Source: Mucidula mucida
Lineage: Eukaryota > Basidiomycota > Agaricomycetes > Agaricales > Physalacriaceae
Assembly: GCA_015501055.1 (NCBI GenBank)
Contig: JADNYV010000160.1
Span: 1-64,000 of the forward strand
Direction: 5' to 3'
Length of the DNA stretch: 64,000 nt
Made by a program: the position numbers and the translations under genes. The notes under the pieces were generated by a model. It was not told the DNA's origin and searched no databases. It saw only the letters and a list, made by a program, of their open reading frames with translations. The stretch's first letter is position 1. Each line of letters opens with the position of its first letter. Shown piece after piece: positions 34,366 through 48,661 of this stretch.

Positions 34366-35452
34366 GATAGTTAGCAGCTGTACAGCGTGAAGTACCTGTT
34401 ATGCTTCTGCCATCATTTTGACACGATTTTAATAGCGCGGGCATCACTATGTGCGTAACGAGAAGCCGAGCAGAAGGTTTGATGCAGATGCTAAGCGCTT
34501 CGACTCGTACGAAAATCCCACGTAGCACGATATGCACGCAGCCCCTCTCCAGAGACAGGATTACCCTCAGCAGAAAAGGGCAGAAAAGACTCAGACGTTG
34601 TGGCTTCGAGACAGCTGGGGCGGCAGCTGGGTCGGGAATGTTAACGAGCGGGAATTCGGGGGGTTGGGCCGGTTGACCGACGATGGCACGTGTGCGTTTC
34701 CATTCTGATCACCCTCCGCTATCTTTGACGCTCGAGCAGCGAATGCGGCCCCACACCGGTCTTGAACTTCGTCCGTCAGGCACGTCTCGCCTGAGCATGA
34801 GCGCAACTTGGGCGTGACCGATGTACGAGGACTTCGGCCTCTGTCTCTTTTAGGACAGGCACCATTCTGATTCTCTACCAGTCTCGTCGGACTGGATGCC
34901 ATTCCGGAATAACCACTCTTTACAACACCACTTTTTGCCTCTCATGCAAGGCTTAGGCGTATGCCAACACGTCTTGCGCGTGTCTGGGGCGGAATCACAG
35001 ATAGCAGCTTATTTGCATTTCCGTCTCGGTCGTCGTGTATAATATTGGGATTTGGTAGACCAGTACGACTAGTCCTTACTGCTTCCGACGCGACAGCGTG
35101 TAGTCCGTATTTCTAAGTATTTGTCTCGAACTTAAGTTCCTAACTTTGCCCCTCTAGATCCTGGCGCAACCTGCACTGTTCGTCTATCTCCGTGCAAGTA
35201 ATATAACAATGCCGTACACAGGAATATCAACGGGTTGGAATACGATTCATCCCAATGTGGAGAGTGGATCTCACGAAAGAAACAATCCTCAGAGGAAGCG
35301 TGGCGACCTGGAAAACGAGATTTGAACGCACTTGGAGTACCTCGACAGACTTGGAATCTGATGTGTGCTGGCATGTAGGCACTGTACTTCTCAATTGAAT
35401 TCACACGCTTTGACCGTAACGTTTCTCTACCGCAGCTCCACAGCAGGGTGTA
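34366..35452. other. Divergent promoter region between the MFS and PLP-enzyme genes
   Basis: About 1.09 kb. Open frames here (for example 34591-34902 minus) look like chance. No recognisable motif. Confidence 0.5.
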
Positions 35453-37497
<2,045 letters not shown>

Positions 37498-37817
37498 ACG
37501 ATACTCTGTGGAACGGCGTTCTGTTTTCGAGTTGTCTCTCCGTGTGTCCTATGTGGTGCTTTCCTGATGCAGGTATATTGTCGCAGACCAGAATATGATA
37601 CAAGCTTTCCTGTTGTCATCCCGTCACTCCGCTATCGTGAGAAGCACGGAACGTTGAGAACTAAGTACATGGTTTTCGATCTACCAAGTCACAGAGCAGA
37701 AGCATGACCAGGGTTACAGGAATGACGCCACAAGACTCAAGGAGTAAATTGAAAATTAAAAATTCTTAAGCGGGCCTCGAGGCGAAGGAGTTCTCAAATA
37801 GTATCTTTCTGGAAACC
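37498..37817. other. Short intergenic region upstream of the FMO gene
   Basis: 320 bp between two plus-strand genes; nothing recognised. Confidence 0.5.
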
Positions 37818-39412
37818 ATGGTCATCGATGCGACATTGAAAGCCGTTGCCATTGTTGGAGCCGGTACAGCCGGTCTTGCGATGATGAAGACCCTCTTGGA
37901 CTTGCCAGAAGCACAACGAAGGAGCTGGAATATTGTTGTCTTTGACCGACAGAGTGAGGTCGGAGGTTTCTGGCCAGTATTATTCAAGCGTCACACAGAT
38001 TCTAGCTCATACTAACTGCAAGTACAGCTGTACGACGAACAGCCAGCGAAGCCGCTGAACCTGCCTCTCTCGCCTCTGTACTCTCATCTTGTGACGAACG
38101 TGCCAATCCCGATGATGACTTACCCGGACTTTCCCTTCCCGTCTGGGACTCCGTTATTCGCGAATCATAGGCATTGCCTGGCTTATTTCAAGCGCTACGC
38201 TTCTCACTACCGACTCGAGCCTTACATCTCCCTAAACTCCGAGGTTATTTCTGCCAGCTGGGTAGGAAATTCCACAAATGGGCAGTGGGAAGTCTCCTAT
38301 GAGCAAGCTGGAACACGACACGTTCAATTCTTTGATCACCTGATCGTTGCTGCTGGTGTGAATCATTTCCCAATAGTGAGCAGCTGGCCTGGACAGGAAC
38401 TGTGGCTCCAAGGCTCTCTGTATCGCTCTGTCACACATGCTGTCTGGTATAGAGGTCCTGCATCGTTTGCCGGCAAACGTGTCTTGGTCATTGGCGGCGC
38501 CGCTAGTGGCATTGATATAGCGAATAGACATCTTCCGTTGCTGCCGAGGTCAGATTGCCTCAGTAGTATGCGCCTTGAAGCAGTCTGACCACTTTACAGA
38601 CGTATCTCTGTCTGCGAAGCACGCCTGATCCAATCTATGGCGCCATCTCAAGCAAAGTCCAACGTAAACCCGCTGTCTCTCATTTTGTCGCCAACGGGAT
38701 AGTCTTTGTGGATAACACGGTGATTGACGTTGACGTGGTCGTTCTCGCCACTGGCTACGAGAAACGCGTTCCATTTCTTGAGGCTGGAAAAGCACTTCAG
38801 GTCGTCGATGCGCAAATAACGATAGACGATCTTCATTGCAGAACGCTCTTCACGGTACATTTTACGGTTACCCATCATCTCCTTCCACTAACGAACTCTC
38901 AGAATCGTCGCTATATATTCCCACTGTACAAGCATACACTTTCGCTTGCAGACGCATATCCAGTCAATGCGCTTGCATTCGTCGGACTAAACACGGCGAA
39001 AGTTGGTAATGCCATGCTTGACATTGCGCAATCCATCTTCATCGCGCAATCCATCCTCCATCCTGACCTACTTCCCTCTAGAGAAAAACTCTTATCTGCC
39101 TTGGCTGCCGACGAACACGTATTACGAGAGCAAGGACTCGATCCCTATGTCCAGGGACATACACTATTGGATGGAGTCGCCGATGATTATCAGGACGAGC
39201 TCGTCGCTCTGGCTCAGCCGGGGATATGCGGACCATTTGTTCTGAAGTGGAGAAGGGATCTCATGAAATGGATCCATGTTAGAGCAGCGTGGAAACGCGT
39301 GGAGAAATTAGGGAATGAAGATACATGGTTGAAAGGAGTTGAGACCGAAGAGGAGTGGGCCAAGCTCATTTGTGATTTGGACGTCTGGGAAGCTGTAGAT
39401 TGCAAGTTGTAG
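37818..39412 (+). CDS. Flavin-containing monooxygenase (FMO-like)
   Basis: Exon 1 (37818 to about 37975) has the FAD-binding VAIVGAGTAGLAMMKTL and EVGGFWP. Exon 2 (from about 38030) has LYDEQPAKPLNLPLSPLYSH, ANHRHCLAYFKRYASHY, HLIVAAGVNHFPIV, and a second dinucleotide fold VLVIGGAASGIDIA for NADPH. The last exon (from about 38596) reads SSKVQRKPAVSHF, then VVVLATGYEKRVPF (the FMO ATGY signature), NRRYIFPLYKHTLSL, and ends EAVDCKL at 39412. About 500 residues, normal for the family, which oxygenates soft nucleophiles (N or S) or does Baeyer-Villiger chemistry. I could not find a canonical in-frame splice at about 38540-38596, so that junction is uncertain. It is tandem to the PLP-enzyme gene. 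Confidence 0.85.
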
Positions 39413-39727
39413 TTAGAGGCGCTGGCGTGTGAGATCGTCATGTGACCCTGTTAGCCTGCGACCGCGGCGTAGTCGGCTTATGACATCGTTTCATCGTTTC
39501 AGCGATGTGCCTCCACTCCAACTTCACGGACGAGTCCTCATTTCATACTAACATCTTTGCTATATCGTGGCGTAAATGGTCTCATTGGGCTCTTACAAAC
39601 TTCAGCTTCAACTTCGCCGAAGTCGCGAGCTCACGCAGGCATAAGGAGACAAACTACATCTGATTCACCATCTGTATCCAGCAGTAGTAAGTTACGTACA
39701 ACGACGCAAATAATTTCCCTAGATGCT
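39413..39727. other. Convergent spacer between the FMO and AsaB-like genes
   Basis: 315 bp shared 3' region; no feature seen. Confidence 0.5.
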
Positions 39728-40657
39728 TCACTCAAAGAATAGGATCGCCCTCAACTCGATGGATTGGCGAAGGGGAGAGCCCTCCGGCGTCGTGGGATCA
39801 ACGAATGAGCTATGCGCATTGAAGCTCACCACGTCGGGGTCCTTGCTGGAGTCGAAACTGAAAAGAACGCGTCAAGAGGGTATTCGGTAGGTTTAAAACA
39901 CTAAAGCACCACTTAAAAATGACAACCTCCTCAGGCGTCATGCCCCGCAGGTAGACCCACTTGTGGTTCTTGTTCCACTTGACTGCGTAAGTCTCCCCTG
40001 GACCACCAGGGAATTTGAGCGTCATAGGGAACAGGTCTACGTCCTTGTCGACGGTGCTGCTATCAATGAATCCGAGCGGAGTGTCATAGGCCGCGTTGCC
40101 TATAGGTCTCCAGAGATTGACGATTTGGAAGCGGTACTTGCTGAGCAAGTCGCTCGCCTCCTCCTCTGAGAAATGACGAAAAACGCGCGCTACGGCTGAA
40201 GTCGGCGTCTGGTCAGCGTGCACGTTGAAGACAGGCTGGCGCTTTAGCGGCGACTCCTCCATGTCTCCGGGACGGTGTCTGCGAATGGCTGAAGCAGTAT
40301 AAGACTTCGTAACACGGTGAGCTACAGCTACTCACTATGGTCGAAGATCTTGACTTTGAACGCGCCGGTAAGCTTCTTGTAGAGCTCCTCGGACTCAGGG
40401 TAATATTGCTTTACGACTTCCTCGTCATTTGTGAACGAGGTGTGGCAAGAGACATGCTTGTAGTATTGGAATCCAGCGTGGTCAAAGAGGTACTGGTCCT
40501 CCTTTCCGCGGATATTCTCGACGGACACGGTGATATTGTCGCGAATGTAGTTCTTGTCGTCCCTATCATTGATATTTTTGTAGGCTCGAGCACCATCCGG
40601 AGGAGGAAGATAGTACGGAGCAACTACAGTCGTAGTATCGACCGTCTTGGTTGACAT
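39728..40657 (-). CDS. AsaB/CmcJ-like oxygenase (GA4-desaturase family)
   Basis: Exon 1 (40657 to about 40336): VVAPYYLPPPDGARAYKNIN, NIRGKEDQYLFDHAGFQYYK, VKIFDH. Exon 2 (about 40285-39915): RQPVFNVHADQTPTSA, FQIVNLWRPIGNAAYDTPLG, AVKWNKNHKWVYLRGMTPEE. Exon 3 (about 39870-39728): FDSSKDPDVVSFNAHSSFVD, PLRQSIELRAILFFE. This is the order of the AsaB/CmcJ-like family, named from AsaB of aspergillic acid and CmcJ of cephamycin pathways and thought to be Fe(II)-dependent hydroxylases or desaturases. HADQT and the later NAH are candidate metal ligands. About 270-280 residues, full length, soluble. The substrate is unknown. It converges on the FMO gene. Confidence 0.85.
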
Positions 40658-41593
40658 GATGGTTGGGAATTGTCAAGCAACTGCTGAACCTCACAAACCG
40701 CTTTTCCAGAGTGAACAAACAGTCAACACGGCGGATTCCCTTTTGCGTACTTTTATTATTAAATACAAATACTCTCACAATAACAGTCACACCTTCTAAT
40801 TCAGAAATGAATGATGGGCTTGTTCGTGTCTACTGAGGGCGTATTATTGTTGATCTTGAATCGTATTCTTGACGTCACCGGTTCTTATCCTTCCTGCATC
40901 TGGCGCTTCCGGGATCCAGATCAAGTTTTCGACCGCCCCTTTACCTCCTAAAAATAGCATATGTGTAAGTGTAGTCAGGTGTAGTCACCGAACCAAAGAC
41001 GCTAAATATCATAGACCTTCAACGAGTGCGTACTTTCCGCTTGATGGAAGAGCTCAGGTCTCAACTGAAGTCTGATGCAGATTCAAATTGCCGCCAAGCA
41101 CGGCCTTATTCAAAGGAGTAACTGAAGTACACGCTTTTGGTTTGGCTGATTGTTCGATTCATTCATAAATGGGTTCTTTTAGCGCCTTACTAGCGGGAGA
41201 AGATCAGTGATGGACCGCTGCAGCGTTGATACAATTGCTCCATCTCATGTCAAGGAGGACCCATGTGAACGAACTCCATTCTCTATACGCCGTCTTCAAG
41301 AAGTTGGTTGTTCCTATGTCAGATGATGTCCCAAAGTTTATGATGGTTCACTTGTGCGCATACAGTCTGCAATCATGCCTCAAACGAATACGCCGATCTT
41401 ATTTTGGTGTCACCCCAGAACTTGAAGAAGGTGAATGCGGAGTTCTCGCTATCTGAAGACTGGTATGCATCAGTTGCTCCTTCGCCGCCTTGTTACGATT
41501 CATCACTGTCACGCGAAGCTGTCAACAGTTCAGAGGAGCGTATTTAAGTGCGTGAACGTGGATTTCGACTTCATTCGCCCCACTCATCTCGAT
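40658..41593. other. Divergent promoter region of the AsaB-like and MIF-like genes
   Basis: About 0.94 kb. Short open frames at 40869 and 41226 (plus) have no recognised domain; they could be remnants of an unrecognised gene. Confidence 0.4.
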
Positions 41594-42161
41594 ATGCCAA
41601 TCCTCGAAATCACCACCAACGTCAAGGTGAGCTCCGCGTGCACCGGTTGTCTCTCATTGCTCATCCAGATTGCTTCCAGGTTCCCGACGAAAAGGCGTTC
41701 ACCGCCGCGTTGGCTCAGGTAAAGCCACACCGCCCGAAGGTCGAGGACGTGGCTCACGCATTTTCTAGCACGGAATCACAGTCCTTGGGATGGACAAATA
41801 CTGGAACGTCATGTACAAATACAACGAAGGCCTGATCTTTGCTGGAACCCACGAGCCGGCCTTCTACATGACCATCGTAAATTTCCTTCTCGTTCAACTT
41901 CTCGTATAACTAACAGCACCCTCAGCTCACCGTCTTGGGATTGCCCACTTCCAACAACGCAGGATACAGCAAAGAATTTTTCGCTTTCATTGAGAAAGAG
42001 CTCGGTATTCCCCATGACCACGGCTACATGTACGTTGAATCGACTTTAGGGCATTCCCTTTCCTTAGACTTCCGTTTAGCATCTACAACGATCCAGGCCC
42101 TGACCGTCTTGGGCACAAGAGCACCACGTTCGATGTCCTGTTGAAGCAGATGGGAAAATAG
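41594..42161 (+). CDS. MIF-like tautomerase
   Basis: Four exons separated by three introns. Exon 1 encodes MPILEITTNVK, giving the N-terminal Pro after Met removal that is the catalytic base of the tautomerase superfamily. Then VPDEKAFTAALAQ, HGITVLGMDKYWNVMYKYNE with LIFAGTHEPAFYMTI, LTVLGLPTSNNAGYSKEFFA, LGIPHDHGYM and IYNDPGPDRLGHKSTTFDVL with LLKQMGK, then TAG at 42159. About 130 residues, a little longer than animal MIF (115). Family knowledge: trimeric keto-enol tautomerases, cytosolic. The role in fungi is not settled. No frame damage. Confidence 0.85.
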
Positions 42162-42804
42162 GCAGCTGCAGGATGTCTATAATAAACAAATGTAACAATC
42201 GATCTATGCCAATTCATTCTGTTTGAGCATCACCGCGCACCAGCAGCGAGTTTCTGGGTTAGGCACATCACGCACGGAGAGGAGATTCGATGGAATGGAG
42301 AATAAAGAAAAGTATCCAGGCGAGTCAGCCCTCAAGGTCAAGGCGTTCCAAGACCATCGATGATGGGAACCCATACCAGTAACGCATTCCGTGGCATGTT
42401 GAAATCGATGATAGGTCAAATTCGGCCATCAGAATGTGAACGACAACGCGTAGAGGAGAATATCCGTACTATCTCTTGTGTTAAGTGCACGCTGGTGCCC
42501 GCACCTGGCAAGTCAAAGGAGGTCATTACGTTATGTGTAAAGGCAAGGCAAGAGCAAGGATGGAGTCGTGTCTCAGCGCGAAAGGAATGTGGGACAAACG
42601 CCTTGGCAGTAATGGCAGCGTTCGTGTGAGGGGTTGAAGAGAAAAACAGTGAGAACCATGGAGGTGAACAACCCCAGGTAACCGTTAGACCATGAGTATG
42701 CTGAAACGACCACAGAATACATGAAGATTCCATGCGTAATCCTGAAGACTCGGCAGGCCAAAGAGAAAGACGGGGCGCGTCTCGTCGTATCCAGAGTTGA
42801 AAAT
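42162..42804. other. Spacer downstream of the MIF-like gene
   Basis: A 133-codon minus frame (42416-42817) has no recognisable domain and is probably chance. Confidence 0.4.
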
Positions 42805-44135
42805 CAGCAACCCCCAAGTCTCTAGATCGTACTCACAGTGAAACGCGACACTTGAAATTAATCATACCCCACACACGGATAACACACAGACACGCTCACA
42901 GCCGCGTACCTCAGCTGGTACTGTACGTGTGCCTGTGTTCATTTCCCCCAAGTGTCGAATTTTTGCTCCCCCAGCCACCAGTGTTCGTCGGCATTCATGT
43001 ATAGTAGGCGTCCTCAAACACGAGTTCTACGTGGACGAGTGTCTTAACGAGTAAAACAATTTGACTGGAAACACAGATTTTTTTTGTGTCGAGTAGGCAT
43101 GTCATTGGGTGGACATTCAACGTTCCGTCGAAAAAGACCTTCAAATAACGGAACGCGACTCGGAGCCAGCATACCAGAGGAGCCACCCCCCGGAAAATAT
43201 GCCGTCCCGCAATGAAAAACTCCCTCCGTTGTAAGGCGAGCACAACCTGGATGACGGCAATGGATAGACAGAGAAAGCAAAGCGACTAAGAGTTGGAGAG
43301 GAAGGTCAATCCGCCTGGGCCTCCAATAGTGTCCGGTGATGGCACGGCAGTGAGAGGTCCGGCAAGTATGTCGCCAGAGGCGCGCGCTCGAATTGCGAGA
43401 AACGGATATGCGAGGCGTGGAATGGGTGTCCCATAATAGCGCGCCAATTGTGCAGCATGTCAAATGAAGGTTGGCGACGAGATGGCCTTTAATCCCAGAG
43501 GCGTATTGGCATAGCTGATAATCTTTCTTTTACAGGCATTAGGGACGCCCCATTTTTGCGCTACATGCCGCGTCTTGTTGGTTGAAACCTGAGACTTGAG
43601 GCATAAGAATATCCAGCTCCCGGCGGACAAGTAGCCCAGTTGTTACACATCCGTCCGTTGTGCAAACAAATCGCGCTTTTTTTGCCAGAAAAAAAAATCT
43701 AGAGAGTACATACCTTCCATGGCCGGGTAGGCTCTAGCAAAGAAAGAACAAGCAGAAGGTTGACAATCTGCTTGTCACGCAATCAAACGTAGACACGTAC
43801 CGCATTCGGTAAGTTGCTACGATGCGGAAGAAATTGACGAGTTTTTTTTTGCCCTGCGAAGCTTTTTGTTCAGCTGAGAACCAACTCGCATCGTGGTGCG
43901 ATTTCAGTGCGTGTCAGTCAGTGGGCTTTTTCTATTTGACGGGTAGGGCGTCACGGTCGAATTTCACGGCTCGCTGTCATAGCTCGTGATGTGGAAAGCA
44001 AAGTACACAAGACTAGCGAGGATGACAGGATAGCGTCCGGGTTCTCCCTCTACGCTCTAAATACATGTGTTGAATAAAGGTCTCTTTACACAGAATGAGG
44101 AACCCTCACCGACGATACGTCGCGGCCCCCGATTT
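42805..44135 (+). repeat. 1.3-kb repeat, copy 2 (tRNA-like head)
   Basis: Second direct copy of the 28096-29365 repeat, with the same ordered blocks. About 540 bp in its middle (43300-43840) have no partner in copy 1, so either copy 2 carries an insert or copy 1 a deletion. The tRNA-like head CAGCCGCGTACCTCAGCTGG is at 42898-42918. No protein. Confidence 0.7.
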
Positions 44136-44556
44136 AGATTCTCCACATAAGAGTAATGACCCAAATCAGCTCTGGGAGAGACGGTGAAGCAAATGAGCGA
44201 GAACAAACGCAAAGCCTAATCCCATTCCGTACACCAATACCTACACGCCCGCCGTTAAGAACACCGGCCAATAAAGTTGCGCACCGCCAACGTCGCACCA
44301 GTGTTCACGAACAGACCAACGGAAACTCGCGACATAAACACGACCGTAGAACAGAAGCGAAACGTCCGAATGACCCAGGGCTATGACACTCGAAAACGCG
44401 TGTCATTGATGTAATCCGAAGAGCGGTTAGGGAGCTTTGGAGCTCTTCCTTCACTAGTCGGCGATATCGACGAACAGTCGCCACTTCCGCCTGCATGGGA
44501 GTGTATTTCTGAAATGTCCATTAATGCGTCGAAACAAAATACAAAGCATCCGTCCA
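44136..44556. other. Region downstream of the AP-2 mu gene
   Basis: Alternative splicing of AP-2 mu could extend into this stretch (open frame to 44305 on the minus strand). Otherwise nothing. Confidence 0.4.
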
Positions 44557-46221
44557 TTAATACTGTCCATGCATCAGCACACCAAAACAAAACAAAACAA
44601 AGTACCACACTCACTCTAATCTGATATGACCCGCTCGCCTTTGTGAGGTATCGCACCCACTTGATGCTATTATAATTACTCTTCTCAAACACTTTCAAGA
44701 ATCGCACAATCAGGCCCGAAGATGTGAACATGAGCACCTGGAAATCGACATCGATAGGCGGCCGCGCCCAAACCTGCCGTGTCGTCGTGCTCGTCAGCTC
44801 CGCCGCGCCAGAGAACGTGCACTCCTGTCCTCCTTGAAGCCGCGGAATCTTCCACACCACCACATTCTCAGCAGGAACGTATTTGGCCTTGCCGGTAGCA
44901 ACCTGACAGTCGACCGATGTGGTGTTCAAAGGTGTGGGTATTCGCAGAACGACGTTGGTCGCGGACAGTTTGTTTCCAAATGCAGTTTTGACCGTCACGT
45001 CGTATGATACTTTGGTCGTCCCGATTTCCGTGACTGTTGGTATTACCCGGAGAGGAACCTTGACGTTCGTTGTTGCTCGGTACCTGCGCATCCTTGATTA
45101 ACATGTGCAGTTGAGGAGGGAAATGAAAGACCTACCTCATCAATTCGAATTCGCCGTCTGGTGGAATGAAGCTGATACTCCTATCGGCGTCAAAGTCGTT
45201 GAGACGGACACATTGATGGAAGCGGCAGTCATCCAGCTCGACGGCATCGCTCATGCCCTTCTCGCTCTTGTCGATAACGAGCTTGTCGTTAAGACCAAAT
45301 TTGCATTCGGGGGTACCAGACAGGTAGGCGCGCATTTGGATGTGGCCATCAACGTCGGCGCGTAGGACGGTACCTGGTGGTCGTTAGTTGGAGACTTTGA
45401 AAGGCATTGCATAACGCACCTTTCGCTGACATGCTGAGGTTGACAGTTTCGACAACATCGACAAATGCCTCGTTCTTCTTGTATTTGACATCCCCACGTC
45501 GCCAGCTTGTCGCGCCAGTAGCTTGAGCTGTTATCTTGGACGACTCTTCGGCAGCGATGGCAGACGAGACGATGCTCTCTGTTGTGATGTACGTCTTGAG
45601 AGTATCTATTTCGCTGTTCTGCGGGTAGCCAAAGTCATTGATTTCTATTACATAGTGAGATTGAGTAGGAGGGCATGGAAAACGCGCGCACCGTCGATTA
45701 GCTCGTATATCAACACAAAGTTGTTCTTTATTGACTCTTCGTCAATCTTCCCAAAGTAAGACTTGCAGATATTGATGAACCGGTAACAGAATTCGAACAC
45801 TAAGGCGGCGTTCGCGTTTGTCCTGCGAGACAATAAGTCAGCAATACAGGCAAGCAAGACGCGAGGAACGAAGACAACGCGAATAGAACCATTGTTGAAC
45901 GGATAAAGCACATACTTGGTGACTGCCACGACATACAAGTTGTTGATGCGAACGTGGAAGAAACTGGTCGATCCCAGCGTTATAATCGGCGACCGAACAT
46001 CGCTGTTCGACACGACCTGAATCCGAAAGACGTCTGCAATGGACCGCCTGCGACAGTCGTGAATTGGGCGGAAAAGCGGTGCTTTTTCGGTACCCACTTG
46101 AAGTCCGTGCGGTACAGGCGCGATATCAGGACCTCCCCCTTCTGGTTGAATATAAAGAACGCCTGCGAGGGGGCCGTCAACGCGGGGAAGAGCGAGGGGA
46201 TATGAGACGCACGGAGATCAT
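44557..46221 (-). CDS. APM4: AP-2 clathrin adaptor complex, mu subunit
   Basis: Start ATG 46221 gives MIS, then an intron, then [20 protein letters not shown], the invariant longin-domain start of AP mu chains. The next exons read [76 protein letters not shown] and the mu homology domain: [92 protein letters not shown]. After SGSYQIR a 60-nt GT-AG intron with a CTGAT branch site would give a final Y and TAA at 44557; this last exon is inferred. About 430 residues. The protein binds YxxPhi cargo signals and PIP2 at the plasma membrane in endocytosis. Housekeeping; it marks single-copy euchromatin. The yeast symbol is used as orthology name. Confidence 0.88.
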
Positions 46222-46957
46222 GAGAGTTTGAGGGCAAGGGTATGTCACCGATCGTTTACCGATCGCTGTTCCGGACCTTGCTTCCGATGCGCTTTTCTGG
46301 ATAGGGTGCGAGTGCTCATTTCGAGCTCAAGGTTCACTTCATGGCAAAATAAATACTCATCAAATCCGTGGGCGTGTAGCCGAGCTGCTAAGCGTACCAC
46401 CTAGGGAAGGTTTGCGCTGTTTTTTTCTGTCAGTGCCACCCAAGCTTCAAGTATGTATTCATCTATCCTAGTGTCGTGTTTCTGCCAGTCAGATGAGGTC
46501 GACCTCGGCATATCTGATTTTCAGGTCCGAGTTCAAGCAATGCGGAGAGGAGTGTTTGTCTTTTGGTTTTGAACTGCCCAAGTCTTAAACGTGGACGCTT
46601 CAAGTCATCCAAGGCATGAGTGATTTGAATGTTTCTTTCTATGTTCTGGGTTGTGGATTAATGTTGATTCGAGTAACCACAAATTACGGTTCGCTAAGAT
46701 GCATTTTCTTTCGACTTTTTCCGCCTGTGTTTGTCCCTCTCGCCGCTGATACAGAAGCAAACAAAAGAACGTACCAGATCAATTGAGTTGGGATTGTCCT
46801 TCTTAAACGGTGGCCGCGTATCTCAGTCGGTAGTTGTGCAGCTTGATAAAGGTGGCTAGGATTTTTGCAAGTCAGGCCAAATCAAATTGAAAGCGGGTAG
46901 TGCATGAAGCTCCAGTCTTCATTTTCAGTAGAACACGAAGGCCAAAAATCACTATGT
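46222..46957. other. Spacer with tRNA-like strings
   Basis: It contains GTAGCCGAGCTGCTAAGCG near 46378 and GCCGCGTATCTCAGTCGGTA near 46813; the latter equals the head of the 1.3-kb repeats. Neither folds into a complete tRNA by eye. It includes the promoter side of AP-2 mu (46222 upward). Confidence 0.4.
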
Positions 46958-47187
46958 GCTAGCTTAGACTAATGCGAGGAACGAGCGTGAAGTCTAAGCG
47001 TTAGATAAGTTAGCCAGAAATGTGTGAGGTCCGCAGAGCCGGCAAGTGCCAGGACCGGCTGGTCCCATCTTTGGGGATAATGTAAGCACTGCCGGCGTTG
47101 GACGCGCTTTGCTCTTTTTTTTCTCTGCGCGTCCATCAGCGCATTCTCGTCGCGTTATTCTCCTCGGTCTTCGTGGAATTTTCGAAT
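46958..47187 (+). repeat. Ngaro split direct repeat A1
   Basis: 230 bp starting GCTAGCTTAGAC and ending TTTTCGAAT; matches 52705-52934. It contains a self-complementary start (CTTAGACT... AGTCTAAG) and likely the promoter. Confidence 0.9.
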
Positions 47188-47193
47188 CTCGAC

Positions 47194-48660
47194 ATGTCTC
47201 AACAGATGCCTGTTCCTCAGGGGATGGTCCCTTCGGGATTTTTTCCTCAAATGCCATTCCTACCCAACGCAAAGTTGTACCCTCCGATACCGGCAGGCTT
47301 TGACTACGACAGCCTTTGCGCGGTCCCGGACTCCCTCCACAACCTGCTCATTCCGATTTCGCACAGACACCGTTTGAACGTGGCGGCGGAGACGCACAAT
47401 GAGGCCTCAATTGCGGCTACTAGGCTATGCCAGATGGACGCCGGTACCAACTTGACGCTGGATGTCGGTGAGCCGCTAAAGCCTTATTTTGCGTATTCTC
47501 CCGAGGAATTGGAGGAGATGGTGAACTCGGAGGAGGGGATTAAGCAGTCGGGTCCTATCCCATACTTCGTGCGTAGGGAAGTTGACTCGGAGCGTACGCG
47601 TATCCGCGACGAGGAGAAAGAGGCGAAGGAGCTGAGGAAGAAAATGGAGAAGGAAGGTATTCCCATCGACAACTCGTGGGCCCCGTCGTCGGCAATTGCT
47701 TACGACAAGTTTGGAAACGCGAGGACGCCAATCCCCGATCCTTTCTTACAGTCTTTTCGGGCAGCACAGGTTCCGGATATTCACTACTGGACCGACGACA
47801 AGCTGGAAGCGATTTTTGCTGACCCCCGTCTTTTGATCACGAAGGACATAGTACCTATGCGGACGACGGCGGACCCAGACCCGAAGAAGGTGACGATTGT
47901 CAACCTGGTTGAGATGGCTAAGATCTGGGGTAAGGACAACGACTGGTCTGCTGTCACGGCGGCGGGGTACAAGCAGGCTTTGGATAACATGCTCAAAGCT
48001 GTGCAGAGGGTGTCGAAGGTCGGCCAGCACTCTTTGCCGCTGAACTCGAATCCCACATAGAGTATGTCTTCTCTCTTCCAAACTTCGAACATTCGTACCC
48101 GTACTGGTATGACTGGGAGCGCGAAAGCAGGAACAAGATTCTCACTAGGGGCATGCATTTCGACTTGGTTGACTGGAAGATTGGCGTGTCGGCGGCACTG
48201 GACAGGTTTAGAAGGGACAAGGCCGCGGGTAAGCTGATCTCGTCGACGAAGCGTGCTGCTTCGCCCACTCCTCTCGGCGATGCGCGCTTCCTAAAGCGCC
48301 GCGTATGTCGGTTACTTCGGCGCCTTTCTCTCGACCGGGAGCTCCTACCGATGCCTTTCGCCCGCGGCTCCCGCCTGTCTGCATTACCTGCGGGGGGGAG
48401 CACGTCAACAAAAACCATCCTTCGACAGCCACTTCCTTTCCGGACGGCTCCCCTTTGTTCGTCGAAAACCGAGACGGGACTCTCTACACGGCCAAGTCCT
48501 TTCGAGGCGGGATCAAGAACATCTGTTTGTACTACAACCTCCCCGGCGGCTGTCTCAAGCCTCACCAGGGTCAGGTCCTCCACGTCTGCAGTCTTTGCGG
48601 GGGATATCACAGCGCTAGCGCCAGAGACCCCGGCTGCACGCGCGCCCCTCATACCTGAGG
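47194..48660 (+). pseudogene. Ngaro gag-like ORF with two frame breaks
   Basis: ATG 47194 (MSQQMPVPQGMVP) reads to 48058. The homologous reading continues one frame back at about 48018 (LESHIEYVF, YPYWYDWERESRNKI), and again one frame back near 48300, where zinc-knuckle-like cysteines appear (CITCGGEH at about 48380; CSLCGGYHSASARDPGC at about 48590-48640), ending in TGA at 48656-48658. Each break equals one lost base. The central part is Glu/Lys rich. Gag of DIRS-like elements coats the RNA intermediate. Confidence 0.75.
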
Positions 48661-48661
48661 G

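Noticed and set aside
34591..34902. 103-codon open frame in the MFS/PLP intergenic region
   Set aside because: No motif, no splice partners, and it lies in a GC-rich promoter region; treated as chance.
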